A stretch of DNA of 10,390 nt from CAZBQG01 sp964493945 (lineage in GTDB: Bacteria; Pseudomonadota; Alphaproteobacteria; Rhodospirillales; UBA2165): assembly GCA_964493945.1 (NCBI GenBank), contig CAZBQG010000158.1:1-10390 (forward strand). Direction: 5' to 3'. Below the pieces are notes generated by a model. That model searched no databases and was not told the origin of the DNA. It saw only the letters and a program-made list of their open reading frames with translations. Position numbers and translations under genes: made by a program. Of this stretch, positions 9,058 to 10,390 are shown in pieces; position 1 is the first letter of the stretch, and each line of letters opens with the position of its first letter.

Positions 9058-9151
9058 TCATCATTCCCGTGCACCAGGGAGTCCATAAGGTGTCGTGGAT
9101 ATGGATTCCCGCTTGCGTAGGAATGGCGAAACGGATTAGGGGGAATGATGA
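9058..9151. repeat. Degenerate palindromic dispersed repeat (REP/MITE-like)
   Basis: The outer ends TCATCATTCCC (9058-9068) and GGGAATGATGA (9141-9151) are exact inverted copies. Inside, 25-base arms at 9062-9086 and 9101-9125 are inverted with 18 of 25 positions matching, around a 14-base loop, and each arm can fold on itself (ATTCCC...GGGAGT; ATTCCCGC...GTAGGAAT). This resembles the CATTCCCGC...GCGGGAATCCAT palindromes scattered through many proteobacterial genomes between genes. The mismatches suggest an old copy. Confidence 0.6.
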
Positions 9152-9290
9152 AGGAGGATTATTAAAAAACGAGATTTGGTTCTAGATGAGGAAAAAGACA
9201 GTTAGGTGACCTCAGTTTAAATCTTTAAATATCAAATAATTGTTAATTTCGTAATTTTTTGAAAAAATTTAAAATTCCCCCCCCTCATCC

Positions 9291-9319
9291 TTGATATTAT
9301 AAATATAGTATCATATATG
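9291..9319 (+). promoter_or_regulatory. Possible sigma70 promoter of the small PGBD gene
   Basis: TTGATA (9291-9296, five of six -35 bases) and TATATG (9314-9319, four of six -10 bases) are 17 bases apart in AT-rich DNA. Transcription would start around 9326, leaving a leader of only about a dozen bases before the ATG at 9339, where no Shine-Dalgarno is seen. AT-rich DNA produces such matches easily. Confidence 0.35.
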
Positions 9320-9338
9320 TTGTTATATTAGAAACTAA

Positions 9339-9767
9339 ATGGAGGATCGAGAAACGGACTCTTTCCAACTTAAAGGATTTCTGTCTCGCAAAAACCGGCT
9401 GGACCCAGGCGATATCATGAAATCAAAGATCAAGCTTCGCGAGGCTGGTTATTACGACTTTCCCGAAGATGGGCCCGACGCTTATCCAGAGGATCAAATG
9501 TTCGGCAGCATAGAAAATTTTCAAAAAGACAAGGACCTGCGCGTCGATGGCACCATGAAACCCAAAGGCGAGACCGAGAGGGAACTGGACAAAGCTCTGC
9601 ATCCGGAGGGTCCTCTAACGACCTCCCAAAAGGAACTGCCTCCCAAACCTAAATGTCGTGACGGGTATTACCCCGCTCTCCAATCAATTGGCATACCGGG
9701 CACGAGGTTATATTATTATTGGTGGAAGTGCATGATCATGCCCCGAGGTGGCGGGGTTAAGGGGTAG
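9339..9767 (+). CDS. Small protein with a peptidoglycan-binding-like domain
   Basis: A 142-residue protein whose middle (about 31-87) reads like a PG_binding_1-type repeat: REAGYYDFPEDGPDAYPEDQ, then IENFQKDKDLRVDG (58-71) and MKPKGETERELDKAL (73-87). The FQK-x-x-x-L-x-VDG-x-MKP-x-GET core is, as I remember it, the alphaproteobacterial version of this wall- or glycan-binding module. The C-terminal part is unrecognised: KPKCRDGYYPALQSIGIPG followed by aromatic LYYYWWKC, with two cysteines (C106, C131) that could form a disulfide. There is no signal peptide or membrane segment, so access to the periplasm is unexplained. No ribosome-binding site precedes ATG 9339; an in-frame ATG at 9417 would give 116 residues and keep the whole domain. 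It may be an intact small protein or a fragment cut from a larger multi-repeat protein. It converges with the protease gene to its right. Confidence 0.65.
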   Translation: MEDRETDSFQLKGFLSRKNRLDPGDIMKSKIKLREAGYYDFPEDGPDAYPEDQMFGSIENFQKDKDLRVDGTMKPKGETERELDKALHPEGPLTTSQKELPPKPKCRDGYYPALQSIGIPGTRLYYYWWKCMIMPRGGGVKG

Positions 9768-9810
9768 CAGGGCGTCTTATCTTGCAGGTCACCGTTGCTA
9801 ACACGCCTTA

Positions 9811-10356
9811 CTAAGCCATGAAATAGAGGTTGACTAAATAATGGATCGCAATGGGCACCAGAAGGGTTCCCCGCGACTTGTAGACATGCATCAGGACAAA
9901 CCCCGCGAAAAAGGCGACGCTTGCCCGTTCCAAGTCCTGCGGCACATGTAGAATGGCGAAGATGAGTGAGGAGGCAAAATAGATGATGAACGCTTTCGTC
10001 GTATAGCTCTCTATAACGTCATGCATTAACCTCCGATAAACCAGTTCTTCGGAGAGGGCGACCAGCGCTAGGCCAAAAGTAAGATCGACGACTTTCAGGA
10101 GTCCCAGTGGGAGGCTGGGGAAATAAAAATAGCCCCAATAATAATTGATCATTAAAATGCCGGTTGCGATTTCGATCACCCGGGCACCGATAATGATCAA
10201 TAGAGTCGCCAGAATTACCGACCAAATGTTGGGAAAGGTCAGCCATGAGGATCCCGACCGAGGTAAGGTAATGCTTTCCCGGTAGAAATAGTACCAGACC
10301 CCAAGGATCGCCAGCCGCAGCAGCCAATCCAGGAGAAAAATGGACACCCCCATCAA
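9811..10356 (-). CDS. CPBP-family (Abi/CAAX) intramembrane metalloprotease, probably 5'-partial
   Basis: Multi-pass membrane protein with the three CPBP (Rce1/Abi) motifs in order: EELVYR (EExxxR; E103, E104, R108), FAILH (FxxxH; F133, H137) and HYLVN (HxxxN; H172, N176), the residues that form the metal or glutamate-dependent active site inside the membrane. Hydrophobic helices surround them, including 3-24, 46-70, 84-102, 123-137 and 147-158. In bacteria such proteins process or protect peptides, some act in bacteriocin immunity, and many have no known substrate. The stated start is a TTG directly before an ATG (10351-10353) with no visible ribosome-binding site, and the frame stays open through the right edge of the window, so the true start may lie outside. 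The total of 181 visible residues is short for the family, consistent with a missing N-terminus. It converges with the small PGBD gene; only 43 bases separate the stops. Confidence 0.85.
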   Translation of the reverse strand: MMGVSIFLLDWLLRLAILGVWYYFYRESITLPRSGSSWLTFPNIWSVILATLLIIIGARVIEIATGILMINYYWGYFYFPSLPLGLLKVVDLTFGLALVALSEELVYRRLMHDVIESYTTKAFIIYFASSLIFAILHVPQDLERASVAFFAGFVLMHVYKSRGTLLVPIAIHYLVNLYFMA

Positions 10357-10390
10357 CCGGTAAATTTTGGCTGATTTGAGTGCACAGCCG

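Larger units (their letters stand above)
9000..9338. other. Gene-free stretch: dispersed repeat followed by AT-rich island
   Basis: No supportable gene. Just after the uvrB stop, GCGGG (9001-9005) and CCCGC (9044-9048) could close an imperfect structure, but there is no T run, so no clear intrinsic terminator. A palindromic repeat occupies 9058-9151. From about 9158 the composition switches abruptly to very AT-rich, with the imperfect tandem TTTAAATC TTTAAATA, a near-perfect palindrome AATTTTTT-G-AAAAAATT at 9253-9269 and a run of eight C at 9277-9284. A strong AAGGAGG at 9151-9157 has no normal start codon at the right distance. Confidence 0.75.

Noticed and set aside
9151..9209. Strong AAGGAGG followed by a 7-codon frame (ATG at 9186) as a tiny gene
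   Set aside because: The ATG is about 28 bases from the AAGGAGG, too far for initiation, and the peptide is too short to judge; an ATT start at proper distance is not credible without other evidence.
9741..9756. CCCCG-N6-CGGGG hairpin at the end of the small PGBD gene as a terminator
   Set aside because: It lies before the stop codon and is followed by TTAAGGGG rather than a T run.

Overview
The window looks like a chromosomal segment of an alphaproteobacterium, probably a Rhodospirillales-type lineage. This rests on family resemblance: the class I-beta aspartate aminotransferase reads like rhizobial AatA, the EF-G paralogue carries the DCPGS version of G3 that I associate with alphaproteobacteria, and UvrB has a long basic tail. 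No rRNA, tRNA, CRISPR array or intact insertion sequence is visible.

Layout. (1) Positions 3-2330, plus strand: the end of a branched-chain amino acid-type (Liv/HAAT) ABC transporter operon, livM-livG-livF, with overlapping reading frames. The first three bases could be the stop of an upstream livH. (2) Positions 2332-6452, minus strand: from right to left, an aspartate/aromatic aminotransferase, an EF-G-like translational GTPase paralogue, and an AhpD/carboxymuconolactone decarboxylase-like protein. The gaps of about 100 and 200 bases suggest loosely linked genes rather than a tight operon. The AhpD-like gene carries a perfect 36-bp tandem duplication beside its active site. (3) Positions 6453-6827: a divergent regulatory region with a perfect 15-bp-stem hairpin and a run of nine G. 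(4) Positions 6828-8999: uvrB on the plus strand. (5) Positions 9000-9338: a gene-free stretch with a degenerate palindromic dispersed repeat and then a strongly AT-rich island. (6) Positions 9339-9767: a small protein with a peptidoglycan-binding-like domain, plus strand. (7) Positions 9811 to the right edge, minus strand: a CPBP-family (Abi/CAAX) intramembrane protease whose frame is still open at the edge.

Functionally these are an amino-acid uptake cassette, housekeeping metabolism and repair (AspAT, UvrABC excision), a divergent translation-factor paralogue, and an accessory right end with two weakly characterised envelope-type proteins. No new multigene defence or mobile system is convincingly present. 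The most notable items are the active-site duplication, the EF-G paralogue lacking canonical GTPase residues, the hairpin in the aspC upstream region, and the small PGBD protein in the AT-rich island.
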